A stretch of DNA of 64,000 bases from Arthrobacter sp. E3. GTDB taxonomy: Bacteria > Actinomycetota > Actinomycetes > Actinomycetales > Micrococcaceae. Under the pieces are notes generated by a model. The model was given only the letters and a program-made list of their open reading frames with translations. It was not told where the DNA came from and searched no databases. The position numbers and the translations under genes are program-made. The number at the start of each line of letters is the position of its first letter. Positions within the stretch are counted from its first letter, which is position 1. The stretch covers positions 1-64,000 of the forward strand of contig NZ_JAFMPX010000006.1 of assembly GCF_017353415.1 (NCBI RefSeq), written 5' to 3'. Shown in pieces: positions 25,782 through 35,884 of this stretch.

Positions 25782-26042
25782 ATGGGTGACTGCCAAAGCC
25801 TGGGCGATTGCGACGACGAACGCATTGCACGAATTTATGAATACTTGGATGGTGCACTCTCATGCGATGACCTCAATGAGATCAAGGTGCATCTGGATGA
25901 CTGCTCGGATTGTTCACACGAGTATGACCTTGAATGCGTCATCCGCTCCGTTGTGAAGCGTTCCTGCAAGGAAGCTGCCCCGGAAAATCTCAAGGCTGCC
26001 ATCCTTGCGCGGCTGCACGAAGGCAAGCCCGCCCAGGTTTAG
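25782..26042 (+). CDS. rsrA: zinc-containing redox-sensing anti-sigma factor RsrA
   Basis: An 86-residue ZAS-family anti-sigma factor with the signature His37-x3-Cys41-x2-Cys44 plus Cys4 and Cys10 near the N-terminus and Cys28, Cys52 and Cys62. In Streptomyces RsrA the equivalent His/Cys set holds zinc, and a disulfide formed on oxidation releases the sigma factor; the spacing here is nearly identical. It begins 2 bases after the sigH stop, so the pair is co-expressed in near-stoichiometric amounts. Confidence 0.93.
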   Translation: MGDCQSLGDCDDERIARIYEYLDGALSCDDLNEIKVHLDDCSDCSHEYDLECVIRSVVKRSCKEAAPENLKAAILARLHEGKPAQV

Positions 26043-26054
26043 CCCTTCCCAGGT

Positions 26055-26579
26055 TCAGCCTGCGGCGTCGGGCCGCATCGAGATGGTGCTGTACTGGCTT
26101 GCCGGACGTCCTGTCACCCGGCGGTGCAGCGAACCGGCAATCAGATGGGCCTGCACTTTTGCCATCTCCGCCTTTTCCCCGCTGAAGAGCTCGTCAACGG
26201 TGTTCGTCCACAATTGCAGCCACCGGTTGAAATGCTCCAGCGTGAGCGGTTCCTGAGCATGGATGTCAAAATGGATTTTCAGCGCATTCCTGCTGTACAG
26301 GCCGGCTTTGAACAGCACGGTCTGCCAAAAGTCGGCCATGATGGGCATGTGGCGCGGCAGGTCCATGTGGACAACGTCGGTGAAGATGCGCCCGATCAAT
26401 TCGTCGGCAAACGCCCTGGTGTAGAACGTCTCCACCAGTGTCAGGATGTCTTCCCGGCTGGAAATATCCTTCCGTTCTGGGTCCGGGGCAGTTGCCGTGG
26501 CCGGTTCATAATGAACCAGGCGCGACGCCGTTCGTCCGGAATGCAGGGGTGCGTTGCCTTGCGCTTTTTCCCTGGCCAC
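26055..26579 (-). CDS. group III truncated haemoglobin
   Basis: A 174-residue protein with the group III (trHbP) pattern: IFTDVVHMDLPRHMPIMADFW, a following IHFDIHAQEPLTLEHFNRW that carries the proximal histidine, and an N-terminal extension of about 35 residues. These haem proteins bind O2, NO or peroxide-type ligands; roles in nitrosative or oxidative stress are proposed. GTG 26579 abuts the stop of the upstream membrane-protein gene, so the two are translated as one unit. It converges with rsrA. Confidence 0.88.
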   Translation of the reverse strand: MAREKAQGNAPLHSGRTASRLVHYEPATATAPDPERKDISSREDILTLVETFYTRAFADELIGRIFTDVVHMDLPRHMPIMADFWQTVLFKAGLYSRNALKIHFDIHAQEPLTLEHFNRWLQLWTNTVDELFSGEKAEMAKVQAHLIAGSLHRRVTGRPASQYSTISMRPDAAG

Positions 26580-27047
26580 CTACGCCGCCACTTCCAGCAG
26601 GACAAGGATTCCAGCGATGGGCAGTGCCGCAACTTTCACCAGCTCAGCGCTGATGTACGAGATGTGCGTGAGCGTGGCTACTTTGGCTTTGACGGCAATG
26701 CTCCCGCTGTGCGTCAGAGCCGTGTCAGAGAGCGCTTTGGTGCGATGACCCATCGCAGGGCGCAGCACCACCGTTTGCAGCACAAGTGCCACCATGGACA
26801 GCGCAAGCAGGATGCCTGCCGGCAGGCTCACCATGTCTGGCTGCTGAGTCCACGCACCGAGGATCAGCACTGCCAGCACAGCCTCCACCAAGTTCAGCAC
26901 TTTGAACACAATCCGTCCGATGCCCACGCCAAGCGCGTGGGTCATGCCGGGGGCTCGAAACTTCAGGGGTGTCTCGATAAACGAGATGGCCGTGATCATG
27001 CCAAACCACACGAATGGAAGGATGACCAGCAAAACGACGGCGAACAT
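26580..27047 (-). CDS. four-helix membrane protein co-transcribed with truncated haemoglobin
   Basis: A 155-residue protein with four predicted helices (about residues 2-22, 45-65, 76-94, 130-153) and a conserved-looking FIETPLKFRAPGMT loop after helix 1. The family is not recognised with certainty. Its stop codon directly precedes the haemoglobin start, so the two are very likely functionally linked, for instance in haem or redox signalling at the membrane. Confidence 0.75.
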   Translation of the reverse strand: MFAVVLLVILPFVWFGMITAISFIETPLKFRAPGMTHALGVGIGRIVFKVLNLVEAVLAVLILGAWTQQPDMVSLPAGILLALSMVALVLQTVVLRPAMGHRTKALSDTALTHSGSIAVKAKVATLTHISYISAELVKVAALPIAGILVLLEVAA

Positions 27048-27161
27048 TTTTCAGCTTTCTGTCAGCGCGAAGCGGCGATGTTTCCAGCCTAGCTTTGAAA
27101 CAGTATTTTCCGTGTTTAATGCCTTGACTGGTTGATCACAACGCTGGTTGGCGGCATGCAA

Positions 27162-27193
27162 AGGCCCGCTCTGCCTGGTGGCGGAGCGGGCCT
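27162..27193 (-). terminator. hairpin terminator downstream of bL37
   Basis: AGGCCCGCTC pairs perfectly with GAGCGGGCCT around a 12-base loop; a short T-run follows on the minus strand. It lies 21 bases past the bL37 stop and probably ends that transcript. Confidence 0.7.
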
Positions 27194-27213
27194 GAGCTTT
27201 GTTACGTCAAGAT

Positions 27214-27288
27214 TTAAGTGTTGGGACGCTTACCGTGGTTAGCGCCGCCACGCTTACGATCCCGACGCTTGCGCGAACGCTTGGACAT
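27214..27288 (-). CDS. 50S ribosomal protein bL37
   Basis: A 24-codon gene, shorter than most gene finders accept. The product starts MSKRSRKRRDRKRGG and ends NHGKRPNT, and is almost entirely Lys, Arg, Gly and Asn. This matches the tiny actinobacterial ribosomal protein bL37 first seen in mycobacterial ribosome structures, including the conserved ANHGKRPN end. It stands alone with a hairpin terminator after it. A GAGTCAGCT stretch precedes the ATG, so the ribosome-binding site is weak. Confidence 0.9.
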   Translation of the reverse strand: MSKRSRKRRDRKRGGANHGKRPNT

Positions 27289-27374
27289 AGCTGACTCCAA
27301 TCTTCTCAAAGATCTTCAAAATCGATCCGCATCTAGTTTCGCATAAGTGGCACACCTGCACCTAATGAAGGGCC

Positions 27375-27974
27375 TCAGGCGGCTTCTGGCAGATCCAGCC
27401 ACTGGTACCAGCCGCGGTGCAACACCAGCCACGCCATGAGGCCGTAGCCGGCCTGTCCCGGGGATCCGGCGTTCGCGGCGACGTCGTTGCGCCATTGCTC
27501 ATGGTTTTGCAGGGGTGTAAATGTGTCAACGTAGTGGTGCTTGCGGCGCGTTGTGACGTCGGCGAAGGCTGTGTTGAGCTCTGCCAGCTTGCGGTTCAAG
27601 GCCGGATCCAGTGACGGCGGCGGACCCACGACGAACACCGGGATGTTCAGCTGGGTGGCGCCGTCCAGGATGTTGGCCAGGTTGAGCCGGCTCCGGGCCG
27701 TTGAAAGTCCATATTCAATGTCTCGACCTGAAAGGCCGATGACGAGGCGGTTCTCATGGAAGTCGTCAAAACGGCGGCTGGCTTCTATCAGCCACCTGCT
27801 GGCCAGTGCCTCGGTGCCTTCGCGCGGACAGGCCAGCACAAACGATTCCACCGAAACTGCCTCTGCGGGCGTCCTGGCCAGTACGCGGCCAAGCCAGCCA
27901 AGCGCGCGGGGATCACCCACACCGGCGACCAATTCCTCGCCCACAGCTATTATTCGCAGTTCCCGTTTCTCCAC
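27375..27974 (-). CDS. SGNH/GDSL-fold protein lacking the usual catalytic serine
   Basis: A 199-residue protein of the GDSL-like lipase family by overall pattern (IAVGEELVAGVGDPRALGWLGRV at residues about 9-31, VIGLSGRDIEYG at about 78-89, FVVGPPP). In active enzymes block I reads GDSL with the nucleophilic Ser; here the same position reads GEEL, and the C-terminal Asp-x-x-His block is replaced by a GQAGYG stretch. Hydrolase activity is therefore unlikely and a binding or structural role is possible. It lies downstream of sucA on the same strand, beyond a perfect hairpin. Confidence 0.78.
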   Translation of the reverse strand: MEKRELRIIAVGEELVAGVGDPRALGWLGRVLARTPAEAVSVESFVLACPREGTEALASRWLIEASRRFDDFHENRLVIGLSGRDIEYGLSTARSRLNLANILDGATQLNIPVFVVGPPPSLDPALNRKLAELNTAFADVTTRRKHHYVDTFTPLQNHEQWRNDVAANAGSPGQAGYGLMAWLVLHRGWYQWLDLPEAA

Positions 27975-28014
27975 AACGCCCTCTTTCTAGTCTACGAATA
28001 TTGAATCTACATGA

Positions 28015-28050
28015 GACATGCCCGGCCTGCTGGTGCAGGCCGGGCATGTC
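28015..28050 (-). terminator. perfect 16-bp hairpin after sucA
   Basis: GACATGCCCGGCCTGC and GCAGGCCGGGCATGTC pair perfectly around a 4-base loop, 7 bases past the sucA stop. Being symmetrical, it could act on either strand; T-tracts are poor. Confidence 0.75.
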
Positions 28051-28057
28051 CCATGTT

Positions 28058-31000
28058 CTAGTTGCGCTCGAACGCCTGCATGACCAGCAGTGTTTGTTCA
28101 ACGGCATGGTTCTTGGCCGAACCTGTTGCGGTGGCGGCTGATGCCGGACGTGAAACCCGGTTCAACTTCCTGTCCAGTTCCGGTGCCAGATTCAAGCCCA
28201 TGAACGGCCACGGTCCCTGGTTAGCAGGTTCGTCCTGAGCCCATACGACTTCAGCGTTCGGGTACTTGGCCAGTTCAGCCTTGATTTCCTCCAGCGGCAG
28301 CGGGTACAGCTGCTCGACGCGGATAATGGCAACCTTCGTGTCCGCATGCTTGTCCCGAGCGGCGATCAAGTCGTAGTACAGCCGACCCGAGACCAGCAGG
28401 ACGCGGTCGACGGCGGCGTTGTCCACTGCTGCATGCTCACCGATGACGGTATGGAAGCCGCCCTGGGTGAAGTCCTCCACCGAGGATGCGGCTGCTTTCA
28501 GACGCAACAGCTGCTTCGGGGTGAAGATGATCAGCGGCTTGCGAGGGCGGTGGTAGGCCTGGCGGCGCAACAGGTGGAAGTGTGAGGCCGGTGTGGTCGG
28601 ATTGGCCACGATCATGTTGTCTTCGGCACACATTTGCATGAAGCGTTCAATGCGGGCGGAAGAGTGGTCCGGTCCCTGGCCTTCGTAGCCGTGCGGCAGC
28701 ATGAGCACCAGCGAGGAGCGCTGGCCCCATTTCTGTTCGGCTGAGGAGACGAACTCGTCGATGACGGTTTGGGCGCCGTTGACGAAGTCGCCAAACTGGG
28801 CTTCCCACACGACCAGTGCGTCCGGGCGTTCCACGGAGTAGCCGTACTCGAAGGCCATGGCGGCGTATTCGCTGAGCAGGGAATCATAGATCCACAGCTT
28901 CGCCTGGTCCTCGCTGAGATCCCGCAGAGGCGTCCAAACGTCGCCGTTGGCGCGGTCGTGGAACACTGCATGGCGCTGCACGAACGTTCCTCGGCGTGAG
29001 TCCTGGCCTGCCATGCGAACCGGGACACCCTCCATCAACAGAGACCCGTAAGCGACGAGTTCGCCAAAGCCCCAGTCGATGCCGCCTTCGCGGGACATTG
29101 CATCACGCTTTTCCAGCAGTGGCTTGAGCTTGTGGTGCACCTCGAAGCCCTCGGGGACGGCCAGGTGAGTTGCCCCGATGTGGGCCAGCATGTCGGCACT
29201 GATGGCAGTGACCTGGGGATCGTTCACGCTGTCCTCTTGTTGAGACATGGGGCGCTCAAGGTCGGAGACGGAATGCGAGTCCTTGGTGATGATCGGGATC
29301 GGAGAGGTCTGGGCGGCATGCGTCTCGGCGAAGACGCGTTCCAAGCGTTCCTGGTAGTCGCGCAGCAGCTGTGTGGCTTCCTCTTCAGTGATGTCGCCGC
29401 GGCCAATCAAGGCTTCGGTGTACAGGCGGCGCACTGAACGCTTGGCCTCGATGAGGTTGTACATCAGCGGCTGCGTCATCGAGGGGTCGTCGCCCTCGTT
29501 GTGGCCGCGGCGGCGGTAGCAAACCATGTCGATGACAACGTCCACGCGGAAGCGCTGCTGGAACTGGTATGCCAGCTGGGCTGTGCGGACCACTGCTTCG
29601 GGGTCGTCACCGTTGACGTGGAAGATCGGCGCCTGAATCATCTTGGCAACGTCGGTGGAGTAGACCGATGAACGCGATGAGGACGGTGCCGTGGTGAAGC
29701 CAACCTGGTTGTTGACAACAACGTGGATGGTGCCGCCAGTGCGGTAGCCGGGCAGCTGGGACAGGTTCAGCGTTTCCGCAACCACGCCCTGGCCGGCAAA
29801 CGCGGCGTCGCCGTGCACCATGAGAGGCAGCACGGGGTAGTTTTCGCGCTGGTCCAGGCGGTCCTGTTTGGCGCGCACAATGCCCTCGAGGACACCGTCC
29901 ACGGCTTCCAGATGGGAGGGGTTGGCTGCCAGGTAGACCCTGGTCTCGTTGCCGGAGTCCGAGGTAAAGGTACCTGAGGTGCCCAAGTGGTACTTCACGT
30001 CACCGGAACCTTGGACGCTGCGTGAATCCTGGGTGCCCTCAAATTCGCGGAACACCTGAGCATAGGTCTTGCCGGCGATGTTAGTGAGCACGTTCAGGCG
30101 CCCGCGGTGGGCCATGCCGATCGCAACCTCATCGAGGCCGTCGTCGGCGGCGTCGGAAATGATCGAGTCAAGCAGCGGAATCAAGGATTCGCCGCCTTCA
30201 AGTGAGAAGCGCTTCTGGCCGACGAACTTCGTCTGCAGGAACGTCTCAAACGCCTCAGCCGAGTTCAGCTTGGAAACAATGCGCAGCTGCTCCTCACGGC
30301 TCGGCTTGGAGTACGGGTGCTCCAGCTGTGCCTGGAACCATTCGCGCTGTTCCGGCTCCTGAATGTGCATGTACTCAATGCCGGTGGTGCGGCAGTAGGC
30401 GTCGCGCAGAACTCCGAGGATGTCGCGCAGCAGCAACTTTTGCTTGCCGCCAAAGCCGCCGGTGGGCCATTCACGGTCAAGGTCCCACAGCGTCAGGCCA
30501 TAGGTCAACACATCAAGGTCGGGGTGCTTGCGCTGGACGTATTCCAACGGGTCGGTGTCGGCCATGAGGTGCCCGCGCACCCGGTAGGAGTGGATGAGCT
30601 GCTGGATGCGGGCGACCTTGTTGATCTGGTCGGCCGGGTCCACCTGAAGGTCCACACTCCAGCGCACGGGCTCGTACGGGATGCGCAGCGATTCGAAGAT
30701 CTCGTCGTAGAAGTTGTCGGCGCCGAGCAGAAGCGCGTTGATCCGCTTCAGGAATTCTCCGGAACCGGCACCCTGGATGACGCGGTGGTCGTAGGTGCTT
30801 GTCAGCGTCAGAATCTTGGAGACAGCGTTGCGCGCAATGATTTTCTCGCTGGCACCCTGGAATTCGGCAGGGTAGTCGAGGGAACCGACGCCGATGATGG
30901 CGGCTTGGCCCTTGGAGAGGCGCGGCACCGAGTGCACTGTGCCAATGCCGCCGGGGTTGGTCAGCGAAACGGTGGTGCCGGCGTGGTCGTCAGCGGTGAG

Positions 31001-31861
31001 CTTGCCGGCGCGGGCACGCTTGATCAAGTCCTCATAGGTGCGCCAGAACTCGGCGAAGTTCATCGTCTCTGCGCGCTTGATGTTGGGCACGATCAACAGG
31101 CGGGTGCCGTCCGGCTTGGGCAGGTCGATGGCGATGCCAAAGTTCACATGCGGTGGCTGGACGGAGACGGGCTTGCCGTCAATCTCCTCGTAGTGCACGT
31201 TCATGGACGGGAACTCGCCCAGTGCCTTGACGACGGCGTAGCCGATCAAGTGTGTGAAGGAAACCTTGCCGCCACGGGCACGGGCGAGGTTGGAGTTGAT
31301 GACAACGCGGTTGTCGATGAGCAGCTTGGCCGGGATGGCGCGCACGCTGGTGGCGGTGGGCACCTCCAGGCTTGTGACCATATTGGCGGCAATGGCCTTG
31401 GCCGGTCCGCGCAGGACGCTCTTGACGGACTCTTCCGGAACGGACTTGTCCTTGGCTGTCTTGGGCAACTGGGCCGGGATGGGCACGGCGCCGGTGCGGG
31501 CTGCGTCCTTGGCGGGGGTGGGCCGGCGCGGGGCACTCGGTGCCTTGGGGGCTGCAGCGGGAGTCGCCGGAACGACGGCGGGAGCTGCCGGCGTCGTTCT
31601 CGGGGCAGCAGCGCTGGGGGCAGCGGCCGCAGGAGCTGCGGGGGCTGGAACCACGGGGATCTGGGCCGTGACGGGGGCAACGTTGGCTGCAGTGTGGCGA
31701 CCATTGCCGTCTGCATCGTCGGCTGCGAACCCGTTGAAGAGCGGCCACCACTTCTTGTCTACGGAATTCTTGTCGCTTTTGTAGCGCTCATACAGTTCAT
31801 CGACGAGCCACTCGTTGCCGCCAAATTCTTCGGGTAGACGGTGGATGGATTGCTCTGGCAC
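28058..31861 (-). CDS. sucA: multifunctional 2-oxoglutarate decarboxylase/dehydrogenase (E1 with fused E2-type domain)
   Basis: A 1267-residue TCA-cycle enzyme of the actinobacterial KGD/OdhA type. The first 40 residues hold the E1o N-terminal motif ([18 protein letters not shown]); a Pro/Ala-rich linker (about 55-145) follows; residues about 155-400 form an E2-like acyltransferase core ending in [16 protein letters not shown]; from about 410 comes the thiamine-diphosphate E1 dehydrogenase with [11 protein letters not shown] and [17 protein letters not shown]. Like its Corynebacterium and Mycobacterium relatives it has no lipoyl domain. GTG 31861 gives the conserved N-terminus; the in-frame extension to 31915 is not conserved-looking. 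In the family, OdhI/GarA-type proteins inhibit it; none is in the window. Confidence 0.96.
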   Translation of the reverse strand: MPEQSIHRLPEEFGGNEWLVDELYERYKSDKNSVDKKWWPLFNGFAADDADGNGRHTAANVAPVTAQIPVVPAPAAPAAAAPSAAAPRTTPAAPAVVPATPAAAPKAPSAPRRPTPAKDAARTGAVPIPAQLPKTAKDKSVPEESVKSVLRGPAKAIAANMVTSLEVPTATSVRAIPAKLLIDNRVVINSNLARARGGKVSFTHLIGYAVVKALGEFPSMNVHYEEIDGKPVSVQPPHVNFGIAIDLPKPDGTRLLIVPNIKRAETMNFAEFWRTYEDLIKRARAGKLTADDHAGTTVSLTNPGGIGTVHSVPRLSKGQAAIIGVGSLDYPAEFQGASEKIIARNAVSKILTLTSTYDHRVIQGAGSGEFLKRINALLLGADNFYDEIFESLRIPYEPVRWSVDLQVDPADQINKVARIQQLIHSYRVRGHLMADTDPLEYVQRKHPDLDVLTYGLTLWDLDREWPTGGFGGKQKLLLRDILGVLRDAYCRTTGIEYMHIQEPEQREWFQAQLEHPYSKPSREEQLRIVSKLNSAEAFETFLQTKFVGQKRFSLEGGESLIPLLDSIISDAADDGLDEVAIGMAHRGRLNVLTNIAGKTYAQVFREFEGTQDSRSVQGSGDVKYHLGTSGTFTSDSGNETRVYLAANPSHLEAVDGVLEGIVRAKQDRLDQRENYPVLPLMVHGDAAFAGQGVVAETLNLSQLPGYRTGGTIHVVVNNQVGFTTAPSSSRSSVYSTDVAKMIQAPIFHVNGDDPEAVVRTAQLAYQFQQRFRVDVVIDMVCYRRRGHNEGDDPSMTQPLMYNLIEAKRSVRRLYTEALIGRGDITEEEATQLLRDYQERLERVFAETHAAQTSPIPIITKDSHSVSDLERPMSQQEDSVNDPQVTAISADMLAHIGATHLAVPEGFEVHHKLKPLLEKRDAMSREGGIDWGFGELVAYGSLLMEGVPVRMAGQDSRRGTFVQRHAVFHDRANGDVWTPLRDLSEDQAKLWIYDSLLSEYAAMAFEYGYSVERPDALVVWEAQFGDFVNGAQTVIDEFVSSAEQKWGQRSSLVLMLPHGYEGQGPDHSSARIERFMQMCAEDNMIVANPTTPASHFHLLRRQAYHRPRKPLIIFTPKQLLRLKAAASSVEDFTQGGFHTVIGEHAAVDNAAVDRVLLVSGRLYYDLIAARDKHADTKVAIIRVEQLYPLPLEEIKAELAKYPNAEVVWAQDEPANQGPWPFMGLNLAPELDRKLNRVSRPASAATATGSAKNHAVEQTLLVMQAFERN

Positions 31862-33694
<1,833 letters not shown>

Positions 33695-33786
33695 CGGGCA
33701 AGCCGTGGTCAACGTGAGGTCAACTCACTTTCAACGAAGTGCACCCTGTTCGGTGATGTGCGCCACCTCTTGATATACAAGAAGGT

Positions 33787-34386
33787 ATGAGTAGCCATGA
33801 CTTCGTGCCCGTTCCCGACAGTGCTGTATCGGCGCATACCTCCGGGCGCGCACCAACGCCGGTTGCAGAGCCCCGGTGCGGCACGCCCCGTATTGTTGTC
33901 ATGGGAGTGTCTGGGGCGGGTAAAAGCACCATTGGCGCGTTGGTGGCGGACGCCATGAATTTCCCCTTCGTGGATGCCGATTCGCTGCACCCCTTGGACA
34001 ATGTACGCAAAATGGCGGCAGGAGTGGCGTTGAACGACGCCGACCGCCAGCCATGGCTTGAACTGGTGGGCCATGAGTTGGCGACGACCAGGGCGCCTGG
34101 AATCGTCGTGGCATGTTCGGCCTTGAAACGCCGCTACCGCGACATCATCCGGGCACAGGCGCCGGACACGATTTTCCTGCACCTTGAGGGGACCGCGGAG
34201 GTGCTCAGCAAACGCCTTGAGGGCCGCTCCGGACACTTTATGCCCGTCTCACTGCTGACGTCGCAAATTGCGGCGCTGGAGCAACTCACGTCCGATGAGC
34301 GGGCGGTCGTCGTTGACATCTCCGGTGGGATCGGAAAAATCGTCACCGATGCCGAAGCAGGGATCAGGCGTCTTCTTGGCTGCTGA
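33787..34386 (+). CDS. gntK: gluconokinase
   Basis: A 199-residue kinase of the GntK family: P-loop MGVSGAGKST (about residues 39-48), FVDADSLHP (about 61-69), ALNDADRQPWL (about 80-90) and CSALKRRYRD (about 111-120). It phosphorylates gluconate to 6-phosphogluconate for the pentose phosphate pathway. An N-terminal extension of about 35 residues is not typical; GTG 33898 within the conserved IVVMG is too late, so the long start is kept. No gluconate permease or gnd is adjacent. The 3' end overlaps the probable soxR start. Confidence 0.93.
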   Translation: MSSHDFVPVPDSAVSAHTSGRAPTPVAEPRCGTPRIVVMGVSGAGKSTIGALVADAMNFPFVDADSLHPLDNVRKMAAGVALNDADRQPWLELVGHELATTRAPGIVVACSALKRRYRDIIRAQAPDTIFLHLEGTAEVLSKRLEGRSGHFMPVSLLTSQIAALEQLTSDERAVVVDISGGIGKIVTDAEAGIRRLLGC

Positions 34387-34909
34387 ACCAGCAAGGAAGC
34401 ACGTCTCCGCGACTGCACAGTTTGAACCGGCTCGGGCAGAACCCGCAAAGTCAGACCCCGTTCACCTTGAAGAGGAGTTAAGCGTGGGCCAGGTGGCGGC
34501 CCGCAGCGGTGTCAACGTCTCAGCGCTGCATTTCTATGAGCGCCAGGGGCTGATTTTCAGTAGCCGGACAACAGGAAACCAGCGCCGATACAACCGTTCA
34601 GTGCTCCGCAGGGTAGCCGTCATCCGGGCAGCACAGCGAGCAGGCATACCCCTGGCTCTGACGGCAGAAGTCTTTGCTCAACTTCCACGTGAAGATGTCC
34701 CGGGAAAAGACGACTGGAGCAGGCTCTCCGAGGCTTGGCAGCACGAATTGGATGCCCGCATTTCCGCTCTGCAAAAGCTGCGCGGAAGCCTCAGCGGCTG
34801 TATTGGCTGCGGTTGCCTTTCGCTGGCTGAATGTGGCTTTGTGAACCCGGACGATCAAGTTGCCGGTGCAGGGCCGGGTGCCCGAGCTTTCGATGACCCC
34901 GAAATGTGA
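34349..34909 (+). CDS. soxR: redox-sensitive MerR-family activator SoxR
   Basis: A MerR-family regulator with N-terminal winged HTH (VGQVAARSGVNVSALHFYERQGLI), a dimerisation helix and the [2Fe-2S] site CIGCGCLSLAEC, nearly identical to the SoxR cluster motif. Oxidation of the cluster by redox-cycling compounds activates target promoters. The start is uncertain: ATG 34349 overlaps gntK by 38 bases and gives a 186-residue protein; GTG 34484 has a strong GAGGAG site but would remove the first residues of the HTH. A SoxR-type promoter lies 54 bases after the gene, before a flavin reductase. Confidence 0.92.
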   Translation: MPKQGSGVFLAAEPARKHVSATAQFEPARAEPAKSDPVHLEEELSVGQVAARSGVNVSALHFYERQGLIFSSRTTGNQRRYNRSVLRRVAVIRAAQRAGIPLALTAEVFAQLPREDVPGKDDWSRLSEAWQHELDARISALQKLRGSLSGCIGCGCLSLAECGFVNPDDQVAGAGPGARAFDDPEM

Positions 34910-34962
34910 CGGTATTAAGCGGCGAACAAGCCCAATTGTGACCACGGTCACGGACGCTCGAC

Positions 34963-34993
34963 TTGACCTGAACTATAGTTGAGGTTCTAGAGT
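34963..34993 (+). promoter_or_regulatory. SoxR-type promoter with 19-bp spacer
   Basis: TTGACC (34963-34968) and TAGAGT (34988-34993) are separated by 19 bases, the overlong spacing typical of MerR-family targets. The spacer holds the palindrome CCTGAACTATAGTTGAGG (34967-34984), one mismatch short of symmetry and close to the SoxR consensus CCTCAAGTT-AACTTGAGG. It faces the flavin reductase gene, whose start is 53 bases downstream. Confidence 0.85.
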
Positions 34994-35045
34994 GCCTTAA
35001 GGATCTCGCCGCCCAGGCAGGTCAGGGTGAGAGGATTTTGTGGTC

Positions 35046-35564
35046 ATGACCTTGCAGCTTCAAGAGACCCGGCTGGCCAGAGATTTCAAGGCAGCCTTTG
35101 GCGCCCATCCTGCTGGCGTCTCCATCATCACGGCAGACTCCCCCACCGGACCGGTGGGGATCACCGCATCCTCGGTGGCGTCCGTCTCCGTAGATCCGCC
35201 ACTGCTGGCTTTTTCGTTGGCCGCTGGCAGTGGATCTGCCGCAGCCCTTGCCGTCGCCGACACTGTGGTGGTGCACCTGCTGCGGGTCGGGGACTTGGAA
35301 CTTGCCAAATGCTTCGCCAGCTCGACTTCAGAACGCTTCACAGGTTCCATGGTGTGGACGCGCCTAGATACGGGAGAGCCGCTGCTGGCGCACAGCGGCC
35401 ATGCGCTGCGCTGCAAAGTTCTTAGCCGGACCCCCGCTGGCGGCTCACTGCTGCTGGCCGCCGAGGTGTTGGAGATCGTGGTTGCCGAAACCACCGGCGA
35501 AGCCATGGTTTATCACAGCCGGGCATTCCATCGCCTGGGCGGGCACAGTATCCTTCCCGGCTAG
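35046..35564 (+). CDS. flavin reductase family protein
   Basis: A 172-residue FMN-binding split-barrel protein: RDFKAAFGAHPAGVSIIT, GITASSVASVSVDPPLLAFSLA (flavin contacts) and VVHLLRVGDLELAKCFAS are typical of the flavin reductase (HpaC/DIM6) family. It uses NAD(P)H to reduce free flavin, often for partner monooxygenases. The SoxR-type promoter upstream suggests induction by redox-active compounds. ATG 35046 is chosen; a GTG 6 bases upstream shares the same GAGAGGA site and is possible. Confidence 0.88.
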   Translation: MTLQLQETRLARDFKAAFGAHPAGVSIITADSPTGPVGITASSVASVSVDPPLLAFSLAAGSGSAAALAVADTVVVHLLRVGDLELAKCFASSTSERFTGSMVWTRLDTGEPLLAHSGHALRCKVLSRTPAGGSLLLAAEVLEIVVAETTGEAMVYHSRAFHRLGGHSILPG

Positions 35565-35884
35565 CGCCATACCCCGCCAGTTCCTTCCCGGCAGTTTCCC
35601 AGCTGTTGTTCATTTTCTGCACACCTGTTCCCTGAAGGTCCCGCACTGTCCTGATGTACACTAAAAATCCTATGAAAAGTAAATCTAGGGGCCGGCGCAC
35701 TGGCTTGCAGGGCATAAAAACGCCTTCTTGCAACCCCGCTGCCCATGCCGGCAAACCCCGCACTCGTGACCACAGTTCCGCGACCGCAGCAGTGGCCGGC
35801 CCCAGCGCCGACCACCCCCCGCCGGCGGCCAACCCCAACTTACGCGCAGCAACGCAACGCGTCGTGACAGGGGGGGAGCTGTAA
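35565..35884 (+). other. leader region of the CNNM gene pair
   Basis: 320 bases. A TACACT box at about 35655 with TTCCCT upstream may be the promoter. A 70-residue Arg/Pro/Thr-rich open frame (from ATG 35672) stops at 35884, one base before the next ATG; its composition is unlike neighbouring proteins and it is not called as a gene. The GGGGGGAG before 35885 is the ribosome-binding site. Confidence 0.4.

Noticed and set aside
30317-31837. 506-residue plus-strand frame opposite sucA
   Set aside because: Antisense shadow of a strongly supported enzyme gene; Gly/Ala/Val-rich with no domain.
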